Positions 36,315-46,376 of a stretch of 64,000 nt of DNA are shown here, one piece after another; within the stretch, counting starts at the first letter, position 1, and the number at the start of each line of letters is the position of its first letter. The stretch covers positions 22,072,001 to 22,136,000 of the forward strand of contig OX467082.1 in assembly GCA_950106755.1 (NCBI GenBank), given 5' to 3'. The DNA is from Climacium dendroides. Its lineage: Eukaryota; Streptophyta; Bryopsida; Hypnales; Climaciaceae. A program made the translations under genes and the position numbers. The notes under the pieces were generated by a model. The model was not told where the DNA came from. It ran no database searches and saw nothing but the letters and a program-made list of their open reading frames with translations.

Positions 36315-36816
36315 GAGCATCCGTAGTACAACCTGGTATATTAGCCAGTAACTGTATAATTAACTTTTGAACAATAAATAATTAGAACTTGATAATTGTC
36401 TCACTGGAAGTGCATCCAAAAGATCATGGAGAAGGTACCGAAAAAAATTCAAAATTACACATTGGATAAGTACTTCAAAAGCAAGGTAAAAATTTGAAAT
36501 CATAAAAGTCTTAGCAAATCACAGTTACCAAAGCATGATTTGGCCATTGCCCCTCTAAATGTAGCCAAATGTGGAGGTTCAATGGCAAAATGTTGCTTTG
36601 GTAACCGTGATTTGCTAAGACCTCTATAATGTCAGATTTTTACCTTGCTTTTGAAGTACTTGTCCAATGTCTAATTTTGAATTTTTTTTTGAACCTTCTC
36701 CATGTTCTTTTGGATGTGCTTTCAATGAGACAATTTTCAAGTTCTAATTATTTACCATTCAAAAGTTAGTTATATTGTTACTAGCCAATATATTAGGAAT
36801 GCACTACAGATGCTCT
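36315..36816. mobile_element. 502-bp Tourist-like (PIF/Harbinger) foldback MITE
   Basis: The left end is GAGCATCCGTAGTACAACCT. The reverse complement of the right end is GAGCATCTGTAGTGCATTCC. Similarity continues along most of each arm, so the element is nearly a full hairpin. TAA lies directly outside both ends (36312-36314, 36817-36819), the three-base target duplication known for PIF/Harbinger. It encodes nothing. A dead Harbinger transposase lies at 55675-57115 in the same window. Confidence 0.88.
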
Positions 36817-37366
36817 AAGGTAGAAGCACCTAAATGTGACACTTAATTTAAGATTTGTAAATCTTGACGGTAGGGACAAAATAAAATGATGTGCGTTTGT
36901 TAGAAGCGGTTGTTAAAATCAACAAAAATGGTTTTGTATTTTTCCAAGCTTGTATGAATATAATATGAATTTGTGAAAACAAGTGCATAGATGCATCTAA
37001 TTTGGACACACTAGCACAAAAACAATAGATCCTAAACTTGTATCACCATTGTTTTATTGGCCAACATGAAACATGATCCCATTACAACCATACATTTATG
37101 GAAATTCACCCATCAACATTGGATGTACATGCATTTTAGTTTGGGGCTTATTTTAGGTGTCGATAAACAACTCTTGTTACATTTGGATGCTCGTACCTTA
37201 TTTCCAACAATGTTAACCCTAGAAAGATGTTGGAGACATTGAGGGTCCATTTCCACCTGGAGTTTGCAAACTCCACGTGCTAAAGGATAAAAATTTTGCA
37301 TAAGAAGGAAATTATCATTTTTTACATGAATTTAGGTTTGGAACTATTGCAATTGTTTTTTAACAA

Positions 37367-37878
37367 AGGTAAATCTACCTATGAGAGGCAGAATGAGTAT
37401 TTTGCCGTGTCACAATTGGCAAAAAATTCAGATTCTTTTCCATACAAAGACATCTATGAAAAATGAAGAAAGCAATAGAATTTTTTGACAAAGTATGAAT
37501 TTATTATGAATTTTTGAAGCGTGCTATTTGATTGTCCCAAAAGAATCTGTAGACTATTCCAAAACCAACAAAAAGTATATGGATGATAGTCATCCTACCA
37601 CCTAAAGCAATCACAATATTTCCTAACATGACCACAACATGAAGGAATAAAAAAATCACTTGCTTTAATGAATTACATTGAAAAGATAGAAGTTTCTAAA
37701 GCAATCACTAATAACTTCATTACCATCACCCAAGGTATTGATTTTGGCCACTAACCAATCTAATGAAGTCCTAATCTCATTTATTAGAAAAATTTGTCAT
37801 AAGTTGATGTAAGATTCTAATGGATCATTGTCTAGATCTTTGCCATGGAAAGATTGCTTATTATAGGCTGATTTACCT
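37367..37878. mobile_element. MITE family D, long form, copy 2
   Basis: It starts AGGTAAATCTACCTATGAGA and ends TTATAGGCTGATTTACCT, with TA just outside the right end. It aligns end to end with 28934-29457. The left flank lacks the expected TA (AA instead), which I take as a later change. Confidence 0.75.
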
Positions 37879-38186
37879 TAGATGTAGTTCTCACATGGCT
37901 CATATTTTCTTCAATTGTATCTAGAGGTCATCCTCAACAAAAAATAATCAAAATTTGAAGTATGAATGATTTTGAAAATTAAATAATTAACAAGTCATCT
38001 TGCAAAACTCAAGGAAAATTAATTGTAAAGAAAGTCCAAATATTGGAAAAGATATCAATATAACTTGATGCCAACACATGTTCACGAAATAATGGTTGGA
38101 AAAGTTGTTTATATAAAAAAAATCCATTGTTCATCATGATGCTCAAAGGGTATGGGACAATTTATAGATGAGAGCTTGATTGCTTA

Positions 38187-38566
38187 TTGTCAAAATGCAA
38201 GAATCGTGTTTAATGTAGAACTTTAGACCTCCTTTTGGCACAATAGAATAATTTTTTCAAGAAGCTTTGGAATAAAAAAATTTGGTACATTAAGTTAAAT
38301 TTCATCTTCAAAAATCTGTTTGAGATTTAGACCTCCAATCAAAACTTTGAAACAAAATTTAGAGAGGATGTTTGAATTTTTGTCCTCTAAATTTTGTCCC
38401 AAACTTTTGATTGGAGGCTCTACATTTCAAATGAATATTTGAAGATGAACTTTAGTTTGATTTACCAATTTTCTTTCATTCAAAATTCATTGAAAAAAAT
38501 TATTTTACTATGACAAAATGAGGTTTGAAGTTCTATATTAAACACAATTTTTACTTTTGACTTAAC
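38187..38566. repeat. Foldback element, arms of about 175 bp
   Basis: The centre is a strong hairpin: CCTCCAATCAAAACTTTGAA near 38332 pairs with AAACTTTTGATTGGAGG near 38402-38418. Weaker inverted similarity continues outward through TTCATCTTCAAA, the GTGTTTAAT(G/A)TAGAACTT block and GTCAAAA near the ends. Arm identity appears lower than in the 992-bp element, so this copy is older. Confidence 0.7.
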
Positions 38567-38918
38567 TAGATATGGATAGTTGAACTTTTACTAATTCTAA
38601 TTTACATATTTCACATGGGTTGTTTTACCTTCTACCACTCCACTTGTATAAAAAATTGTTTGTACATCTATATACATTCACAACAAAAATAACCTTCAAA
38701 TCTATATGAGGTGATTGTTGAATTATTTCAATATTTTTGATTTTACAAAGCTAGGCTCCACTAATTTTTGCCTTCAATAGCCAATATTCTTACATAATAG
38801 CCCATGAGGCTCAAGTATATAAGTACGCCTATAATCTTTGAAATCTTTATTTCTTGAAATTAATAATCACCTTTTGACAACCACCTACCTCATGTTTTTC
38901 CAGAAAGTAGTGACTATA

Positions 38919-39075
38919 AGGTAACTCTACCTATAACAGCCCAAATGGGAGCCATTTCATCACAAGCAAAATTGTACTAACAATGTACATTCCAGTTTTT
39001 GAAATGTGCATCACTAGAAATATTTTGCCTGTGATGGGTTGGTTGGCATTTGGACTGTCATAGGCTAGTTTACCT
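38919..39075. mobile_element. MITE family D, short form, 157 bp, TA duplication
   Basis: The left arm AGGTAACTCTACCTATAACA and the right arm, reverse-complemented AGGTAAACTAGCCTATGACA, stay alike for about 35 bases. TA lies outside both ends (38917-38918, 39076-39077). It shares termini with the 0.5-kb family D elements but has a much shorter interior, as is usual for MITE deletion derivatives. Confidence 0.82.
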
Positions 39076-39077
39076 TA

Positions 39078-42016
39078 GTACCATTTCTATCTCCATGCGA
39101 CATCACATGCCACCTAGGTTTGGTGGATAATAAAAAATGCAGGTGAGAATGTGTTGTTAATCCTACATCTAAGAGCATCCTCAATCTATCCTTTGTGGAA
39201 GCACTACAACGACAAGTTCTATGTGAGTTACAAAAAAAACAAAAACCTACCCCAATGTTAATTACACCTTCCATGTTATTTTTACGGACTTGACATTTAT
39301 TAACTCCTGCACAACAGAAATTGATCCTTTTTTGTGCTTTCCAACCTCCTCTACACTTCTTGGTCAACACTAATAATGGCAACAATTTGATTTAAAGGGA
39401 GAAAAACTTTGCCAACAAAGCAATGGTCAAACAATTGTTCATTCCGCCAATGCTCCATTGTGCTTTGCTTCCTGCCATGTCAAGCAATTTTTGCCACTGC
39501 AATGTTGCAAAGTGTGTAAGGTTCCAAATATCGTTGTTGCATTGAGGCACTTGATGGGAAAAGGTACATTGAAAAAAGAAGATAGGAATGCAAACTATAC
39601 ATATTGTTCTTGTGTCATTATTTGGGCATAGCATTGAGAAGGTTCTAATATTGCATTCTAAGATGCCTACTAAGATCAAGTAGGAACATACTATGAGTGT
39701 CTGATGGATGACAAAGAATCCTCCCATACTTAAGACAAAAGTATAATTGTTCATCTTTGGATGAAAAGAAAAGGTGTTGCATAGAAGTTTGACCTTCAAA
39801 TGAGTGTTGTTGAGTTTCTCTAAACAAATGATTCATTTAAAACTAGAAAAGTTAATTTTCATGGTGACTAGACCCATCCTTTTAGAGTTAAGCATTTTAA
39901 TATATGTCCAATTTAGTAATGGTGAGGGGATAATTTTCTCTAGTTAGGAAGTAGAAATAATGAAGATTTTATTATTTTTTTTACAAATTTTTCATCAAGT
40001 TTGGAATTAGTAGTATTGAAGAAGTTTAGATTATAGTCCAAAATGTTCTCAATCTATATACAAACCTATTTTTGAGAAGTACAAAACTAAAAAAAGGCCT
40101 TGACAACTTCATTTGGTATCAACGTGTTATTCATTGCAAAATAATGAAGGCCTTGGTTAACATCATATTTCCCTCATTCATGAAAATAGGTCATCTTATC
40201 TTGTACAATTGGGGCCCTGATTGGAAACAAGTCATATACTTTAACATTACTCCTTTGAAAGAGAAGATCCATGCTATTTGTAATTATTTGTTGGTAAGGT
40301 GAAAACACCCAAAACCATCTAAATAGGCAATTCAACAAAGTTGGAGATACCTTCATTAGGAAAAAATTGAACCCACAAAGAGGCCTTGAGTTTTCTTACT
40401 AATTTTTATATTAATTGAATGAACATGAAGGTGACCACATCCTCATTAAAACCACCACTTGGTGTGTGCTCCATTCTTCATGATGAAACCATTATGAGAT
40501 TTATAAGATCATGGAGATGAATTGAGTAATGATGACAAATTTTTGAATTCACTGTGCAATTTATAGCCCAATTAGTGAGTTGATAAGTCTCTTTCCACCT
40601 AAATTTATGAGATTGTGAAAATGGATTCGATAATGATGATGAATTTTTGAATTCATCATGCAATTCTTGGCCCAATTAGTAAGTTCAGAAGGCTCTTTTC
40701 ACCCAAGTTTTTGCATTACAAAGTGGTCTCTTTGGGGGTTTAATTTTTCCTAATGTTTTTAGAAAAAAACATTTATATAGAATTGGCAATTGAAAATGAA
40801 GAATTTTTGAGAAATTAAACTAAATTTTTTGGACAAGACATGTAATTACTATGAATTTTCAAAGTGGAACTCTCTAGGACATTGAAATTGTCAAATAACT
40901 TGGTTATGATATCGAAATCTAGAGAATTAGCATTCAACTAATTGTAGTTAAATATGGAAGTAGTTTAATTGCACTTTGGAAGATAGTCATTTACTTTAAA
41001 AGTCTATTGGTCAAGAATGGAAATATGGATGGTTTGGGGTGTTTTTACCTTAAGTATTGACTTATTTATTTATTACTAGTATTAATATTGAAATGGTTAT
41101 TTAGTTAGATGGATAATAAGTCAACATGAGAATTAGGATGCCAAATCTAACAACAATATTTTACACCACAAATGCTACAATGCCACACCTACAACTGATG
41201 TTGAATAGTATGTCCTTGTAACAAATTGTTTAAGCCATTTTAAATAACCATTTTGGTGCAGTATAACTTTTGCAAAAACACCTAGCCCGTTGTATAAAAA
41301 ATTGTAGTATTTTTTTGTAGTTTCTTGCAATTGGATCTTAAACTCAATAGTTCTTCTCAAATTTGAATGGAAATTTGTAAGGATTAAAACATGAAAATCC
41401 ATCTGGATGGAAATGTGAAAGATGAAATTATGACCTCTTTGGATTTAATGTATAGAATAAGATTAATCTAGAAGAGAGACAACGACATCCGATGGGTGGG
41501 GTATGCATGTTTTCAATAAACACTATATAGGAGCTATTAATAGAAAATGGATGAAGCACATTTAAGTATGTAACAAAATTAAATTTTGTCTATTCTTCAT
41601 CAACGTGACCAATGTAGTCACTAGGTACTTCATGATTATTGCACAAGGTTCTTAATGAGTTCATGTAAGGATGGGGAAAAAAACCTTGCATAAATGAAGA
41701 TTGGATGTTTAGATTCTTTTCATGCTACAATTTATTTTGCTCATAAAGCTCAAATTTGACACTTTAAGGGACTCTAAGGCATTAAAGTGTCAAATTGGAA
41801 AAAACAATATACCATTGCTTAGACTTGTTGTTGAATTATTTGAATTTCTTAAAACTCTATTTATCAATATCATAGAAGAAAGATACCACAATATTATTCA
41901 ACTAGACTACTTTTTTATAAGAATCAAAGAAAGATGTAGAATACTCAGTACTCTCCACAATACTCAAAAAACAACTTTCTAAGATTAGAAAAAATGGTCT
42001 TTGTAGTTATGAAACT
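39078..42016. other. AT-rich intergenic DNA, no gene recognised
   Basis: The minus-strand frames 39392-39799 (135 codons) and 39065-39385 (106 codons) are the longest here. They are in different frames, rich in Cys/Phe/Ile, and show no motif I recognise. A single GAGCATCCTCAATC terminus preceded by TAA lies at about 39173 without a visible partner. Short direct repeats such as CCCAATTAGT(G/A)AGTT occur near 40568 and 40672. Confidence 0.4.
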
Positions 42017-42284
42017 TTAAACCCTTAAGGATCAAAGCTAGTCTAACTTTCTAAAATTGTGAAGATGCTTAAGAAAATGCAACCATACTATTGCACCTTA
42101 TGTACTATAGGATATTTGCTATTGAAGCAATGTCTTTGAAGCCTCTATCATACAAATGATAGAGTTTTGATACAAGAATCTACAACAAATTGATGAATGA
42201 ATAAAGCAAGATTCTAAGTACATGAGACTTGTTTGTGTTCATTTCTTATTAAGAATTTGAACATTTGGTCTTTTAGAGGTTTAA
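42017..42284. mobile_element. TTAAACCC-family TIR element, short form (268 bp)
   Basis: The left end TTAAACCCTTAAGGATCAAA pairs with the right end TTTGGTCTTTTAGAGGTTTA(A) as an imperfect inverted repeat. The ends resemble those of the 0.9-kb elements at 11755-12660 and 52033-52961. Non-coding. Confidence 0.5.
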
Positions 42285-42337
42285 TTAAACTTAAATTAAA
42301 CTTTTAGGATAGAAAAAAGTGAGGAACTTATAGCATA

Positions 42338-42514
42338 AATGGGAAATTTCATTAAAATGGCAATATTCCATGTGTCATTTTTACACTGTGCCATTCCTAG
42401 AGTTCAGATCAAGTGGTCTGAAATCTATTAGTGTACTAGATTTCAGACCACCTGGTTTGAACTGTAAGATGTCAACGTCATAGAATATTCACCATTTTAA
42501 TGGTATTCTCCATA
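42338..42514. mobile_element. 177-bp foldback MITE with TA duplication
   Basis: The outer arms ATTAAAATGGCAATATTCCA (left) and the inverse of TAGAATATTCACCATTTTAA (right) pair. An inner, stronger pair, GTGGTCTGAAATCTA and TAGATTTCAGACCAC, surrounds a nine-base loop near 42436. TA lies outside both proposed ends (42336-42337 and 42515-42516). Confidence 0.75.
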
Positions 42515-42929
42515 TAGTGTTTTGATTGATGGCAGATTAACAAAATAGCTATAATTCTTGTTGTTGCTAAATAATATGATTACTTTGTTTCATATAAGAA
42601 AATTTGTTACTAATTAATTGACCTCCCAACTATGATCATTTTTTTTCTAATTTTTAGATTCAACACTTATAATTACGGAGTAGTGATTTTATTGATTTTG
42701 ATGATAGAGACAAATTTAATTTACAATGATGTTCTTCATTTAAAAATGCATTTGTGGTAAGAAAAATTGATTTTTTAGATGCCATTGAATCTCTAAATGT
42801 CATACCTACCCACAAACTAAAACTCCTCATAACTTTCATCTCATTAATTGAAATGGAATGATTCAAAGCTTTCTACAAATATATTAGTTTAGAAAACCAA
42901 TTTCAAATTTTTATTTAAAAAAAAGTGAT

Positions 42930-43218
42930 GTTTAAAGAAGTTTTTTGGGCTATCTAAGTTGCCTACCCAAATTGCTTGCCCAAGTTGCCTGCCCAAGTTG
43001 CCTATCCAAGTTGCCTGCCAAATGTTGAAGATTACATATCATGCAATAACTTTTTAACCACGTAGTCAAAAGTTATGAAAATTGTTGTACCTTGAAGCTA
43101 CTCCTTAGGCACATGTTTTGTGAAATTTAAAAAGAAAAGAAATAAAATTTCACTCATAGTGAGCTACCCGAAGTTGCTATAATGTCAAAAATGGTGTTTG
43201 AACCTTTAGGGATTAAAG
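42930..43218 (+). repeat. Fragment of the TTAACCCC-family repeat, with a local GTTGCC tandem
   Basis: The block from AAGATTACATATCATGCAAT to AACCTTTAGGGATTAA aligns with 7600-7842 and, in reverse, with part of 15760-16626. Near 42953-43020 the motif CAAGTTGCCT(G/A)(C/T)C is repeated in tandem about five times, an expansion not seen in the relatives. Confidence 0.6.
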
Positions 43219-43236
43219 CTTCATTCGATGTTAATA

Positions 43237-43477
43237 CATCACAAAATTTAACCTTACAGTTTGTCAACAATTATCATGTGGTTATCGTTGTTTCATGAGT
43301 TTGCATGTTAATTATAATTTATCACATCATTACAGTGCATTACTTTGCATCGTTACTATGCAGTTGCAAGTAATGCATTGTAATGATGCAATAAATTATA
43401 ATTAACGTGCGAACCCATGAAATAACAATAACCACATGATAATTGTTGACAAATTGGAGGGTCTAAACTTTGTGATG
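43237..43477. mobile_element. 241-bp foldback MITE with TA duplication
   Basis: The ends are CATCACAAAATTTAACCTTA and, reverse-complemented, CATCACAAAGTTTAGACCCT, with TA outside both (43235-43236, 43478-43479). The arms pair almost to the centre, sharing TTGTCAACAATTATCATGTG and TTAATTATAATTTAT. No coding sequence. Confidence 0.85.
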
Positions 43478-43479
43478 TA

Positions 43480-44047
43480 GGTCTAATATTTAGGAGTTAA
43501 TCATGAAACTTTGTGAATGACAGAAATGTGTCCGATTAAATGACTTTCAATAAACTATACAAACAAAGAATGCATCCATCCATACATACAAGAATTTGAT
43601 AATTTTTTTTATTGATCACATCAATATTTCATTTCATCCTCCCAAAATAAACTTGTAGAATCTTAATGTCCATTGATGAATCATGAATGTCTTTAAGAGC
43701 TTACTATAGTAGCTACTAAAAATGAATAAAGTACATCCCAGTATGTTATAAAAACGCTCTTCATGAGGTTACTTGCTTTCTTGATGCTTTATAAATATTG
43801 TACAAGCATTGAATCCATTCATGTAAAGATGGGAGGAAAAGAAAAATTTGCAAAAATGTATACCAGAGGTTTACATTCTTTGCAACCCAAGTCATCATTG
43901 ATTTGTTAAATAAACTCCAAATCTACATTTCCTTCCGTACCAAAAGATTACTATCAAGGGTGACAAATGTTACTTGAAGATGTACATTCAATTTAGGTTA
44001 TTAAATTTGTTTCTTTGTTTTGTTTTGTTTGTTTTGTTTGTTACGTT
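43480..44047. other. AT-rich intergenic DNA
   Basis: Nothing is recognised apart from a GTTTT-type microsatellite at about 44008-44040. Confidence 0.4.
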
Positions 44048-44260
44048 GAGATCTCTCAAACCATGCGTCCCGCGGTTGCGTGCTTGGTACCATCAAAAAA
44101 CTCTCGACAAGGAAGGGTGCACGGGCTTTGTTTCGTGGTGTTTGAACCTACAGTGAGAAAAATATTGAATTTTGAAGTTTTTACGAATTATGAACTAAAA
44201 AATTAGAAAATTACTTTTACTTTTGCTTTGACTGTGGCAACGGCACAGGGCACACTAGTT
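44048..44260. repeat. Dispersed repeat E, CpG-rich copy
   Basis: It is homologous to 29481-29670 but keeps many CpG sites (CGTCCCGCGGTTGCGTG, TTTCGTGG, ACGGCACAGGGCACAC). It abuts the GC-richer MAP65 upstream region, which may have protected it from methylation-driven decay. The family identity is unknown. Confidence 0.65.
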
Positions 44261-46376
44261 CAATTTAGGTTACTTTACGTCGAGTTGCTGTCGTCGCTTT
44301 GAATTACAAAACCCTGAATCAGCGGAAGTGGAAGCCAGAGTTCACCAGCAAGCTCGTGATGCACCTATTGTCCAACGATGTACGCGACCAATTCACCGAC
44401 GTCGCCATAGCCATAGCCATTGCCGTACCGTGCACTCCGGTACAACAGCTTGCGACCGCCATTCAATGCTGCCGCAAACGTAACGGCCTCATTGCGCAAT
44501 TCAAATTGCACACCGTACCCTCCGCCGCGCCATTCACAATTTCACAATTCTCAAACCAAAACCAATGCAGCTCCGTCACTATGATATTGCCTTTCGCACT
44601 CGTCCTACTACGTCGCATTCTACGCAACAGCAAACATCCAATTGCAAACAACCGTAAAGAATAAGACGAAGAAGCAGTCGAGGCTGTTGGATATTATTAT
44701 CGCAGCTGCGCCCGATCAACTGACGCCAGTAACATGGTACGCTGTCGACGTGGAAAACGGGTCGGAGCCAATGAGATGGATGGAACCTGCCTCGGTGGCA
44801 GCGAAGGGGGTGGGAGACATTTGGGCGGGCTGTGATTGATGGATGACGACTTGGTTGCAGCACAAGCATTTTCTTGTTGTTGGCAGGGAGCGTCAGTTGC
44901 AGAGCGAGTTGCAGAGCTGCAGAGAATTTGTCCATCATTGTACGCTGTCAGTCACTTCGGGTGCCATTTCCGGAGTGACTCATTCAGACAGGTAGCTCGT
45001 GGTTCTCTGGTGCATGACTGTATTGGTCGAGCGTTGTATGCATGATCGCAAGCTCAAAGTTCAGTCGTTGCCGAGGAAAGAGCGGTTAGCCGTCGTGTGT
45101 ATGTCGTTCTGTGTTCAATTCATCCAGTTGATCGATTATTAATCCAAGGAGCAGGTTGGTGAACGAGCTCAGCTATTGGACTTTTTAATTTTGTGGTTTC
45201 TTGTATTTTGTTTTGGAGGCGATCTGGACTCTGGAGTGGTTCATAAGTTTGGCATTAATTGACGTGTAATGGTGCGTTGACGGTCGTTTTCGAGTTTGCA
45301 CGACCAATGGAGTGCTTGAGTTTGCGTTTCTTTCAGTTGAGCTGTAGCTTCTTGTTTTTTGGCTTATTCTGTCGTAGTCCGTGTGCATGCGTTTGTCGCT
45401 GGAGTAAAGGGAGCTGATTATGTTTTTGTATTTTGTAACAAGGTTTTTAGTTGTGCTTAGATATATCCTAAATAGAGGTTTGCTGTGAGAGTGGGGGAGA
45501 GCTTAACTAGTGTGCTTAGGCTGTTCAGATGAATCATATTTTAATCGCGCGTTTGCAAGTGTTGGATCATCTTGCTGGTTTGGAGAGTATGTATGAACCT
45601 CATACTTCTATGGTTTTGTTTAAGCTTAAAAGTGTACGTCTGTATTCCTTCGAGACGGTGCACATGCTTATTTTGAATTTTGTCTTAACCGAGCTTTTGT
45701 TTTTTGTACTTTTGGCTTTGGAGGCGATCTTGAGTGGTTTGTAAATTACCCATTGACGTGTAGCAATGTGCTAAAGTTCTTTTTTAAGTATGCACAACCA
45801 TCCGAGTGCTGTAGTTTAATTATGTTCTTTCGGTTTCGCTGCAGTTTTTTTCTTTTTGTCCGACTCGGTCGTTGCGAGCGGTAGTCTGTATCGTAGCTGG
45901 AATAAGGTTGCTGATCGGGAGCTCGGTTTGTACTTGTATTTTTGTATCACAGTTTTCACTTGTGGTTGCACATCCGAGAGTTTTTTGAGAGATTGCGTGA
46001 TTTTGCTAGAAATAGGTCAACCGACCAGATTACATGAAGAATCACATTCTTCTCGTTTCTTGGATTGTCTTGCTGGTTTGTGTTTATCATTTCGTGGTTT
46101 TTTCAGAGCTTGAAGTGTCTTCGCTCTTCCGAAACGGTGCACGTACATGCTCATTGACTATTATGCAGCTCCGACGTGTTGTCGCTAGATGTATCCTAGA
46201 GACTGATGTAAGAGTGCGTGAGAGGAAGTACAATTCGTATTAGCTCGTTTGCTGGATCATCTTACCTGTTTGGGGAGAATGTAGTAATACTTCTTGTGTT
46301 CTGTTGGAGTTTGAATTGTCTGCGTTGTTTCGTAATGGCGCTTATTGTGTATCATGCAGTTTTTTTTGAAGCCAAA
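44261..46376 (+). promoter_or_regulatory. MAP65 upstream region and probable 5' leader
   Basis: Composition is GC-richer from 44.26 to 45.1 kb. A plausible first-exon donor GAGCAG/GTTGGT lies near 45153, and an acceptor ATCATGCAG near 46359 precedes the start codon by 17 bases, so a leader intron of about 1.2 kb is likely. AACGG, the core of the plant mitosis-specific activator element, occurs at 44482, 44756 and 46133, but without the full consensus. Open frames at 44299-44664 (plus) and 44579-44938 (minus) overlap each other and have no known motif. The transcription start is not determined. Confidence 0.45.
45205..46370 (+). repeat. Diverged tandem repeat in the MAP65 leader, unit about 505 bp
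   Basis: GGAGGCGATCT occurs at 45215 and 45720, each followed by GAGTGGTT and ATTGACGTGTA. The block TCATCTTGCTGGTTTGGAGA near 45566 has relatives near 46060 (TGTCTTGCTGGTTTG) and 46256 (TCATCTTACCTGTTTGGGGA). The block CGAGACGGTGCACATGCTTA near 45650 is matched by CGAAACGGTGCACGTACATG near 46129. There are therefore two full copies and one partial copy, all upstream of the start codon and largely inside the proposed leader intron. Confidence 0.75.

Noticed and set aside
39065..39799. Two minus-strand frames of 106 and 135 codons
   Set aside because: They are in different frames, have unusual Cys/Phe/Ile-rich composition and no recognisable motif. A transposon remnant is possible but cannot be supported.
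40105..40130. LTR retrotransposon primer-binding site (TGGTATCAACG)
   Set aside because: Only the first eight bases match the initiator-tRNA site, and there are no LTRs, polypurine tract or gag/pol remnants nearby.
44299..44938. Plus-strand 121-codon and minus-strand 119-codon frames upstream of MAP65
   Set aside because: They overlap each other on opposite strands in the probable promoter. GC-rich DNA makes long frames likely by chance.
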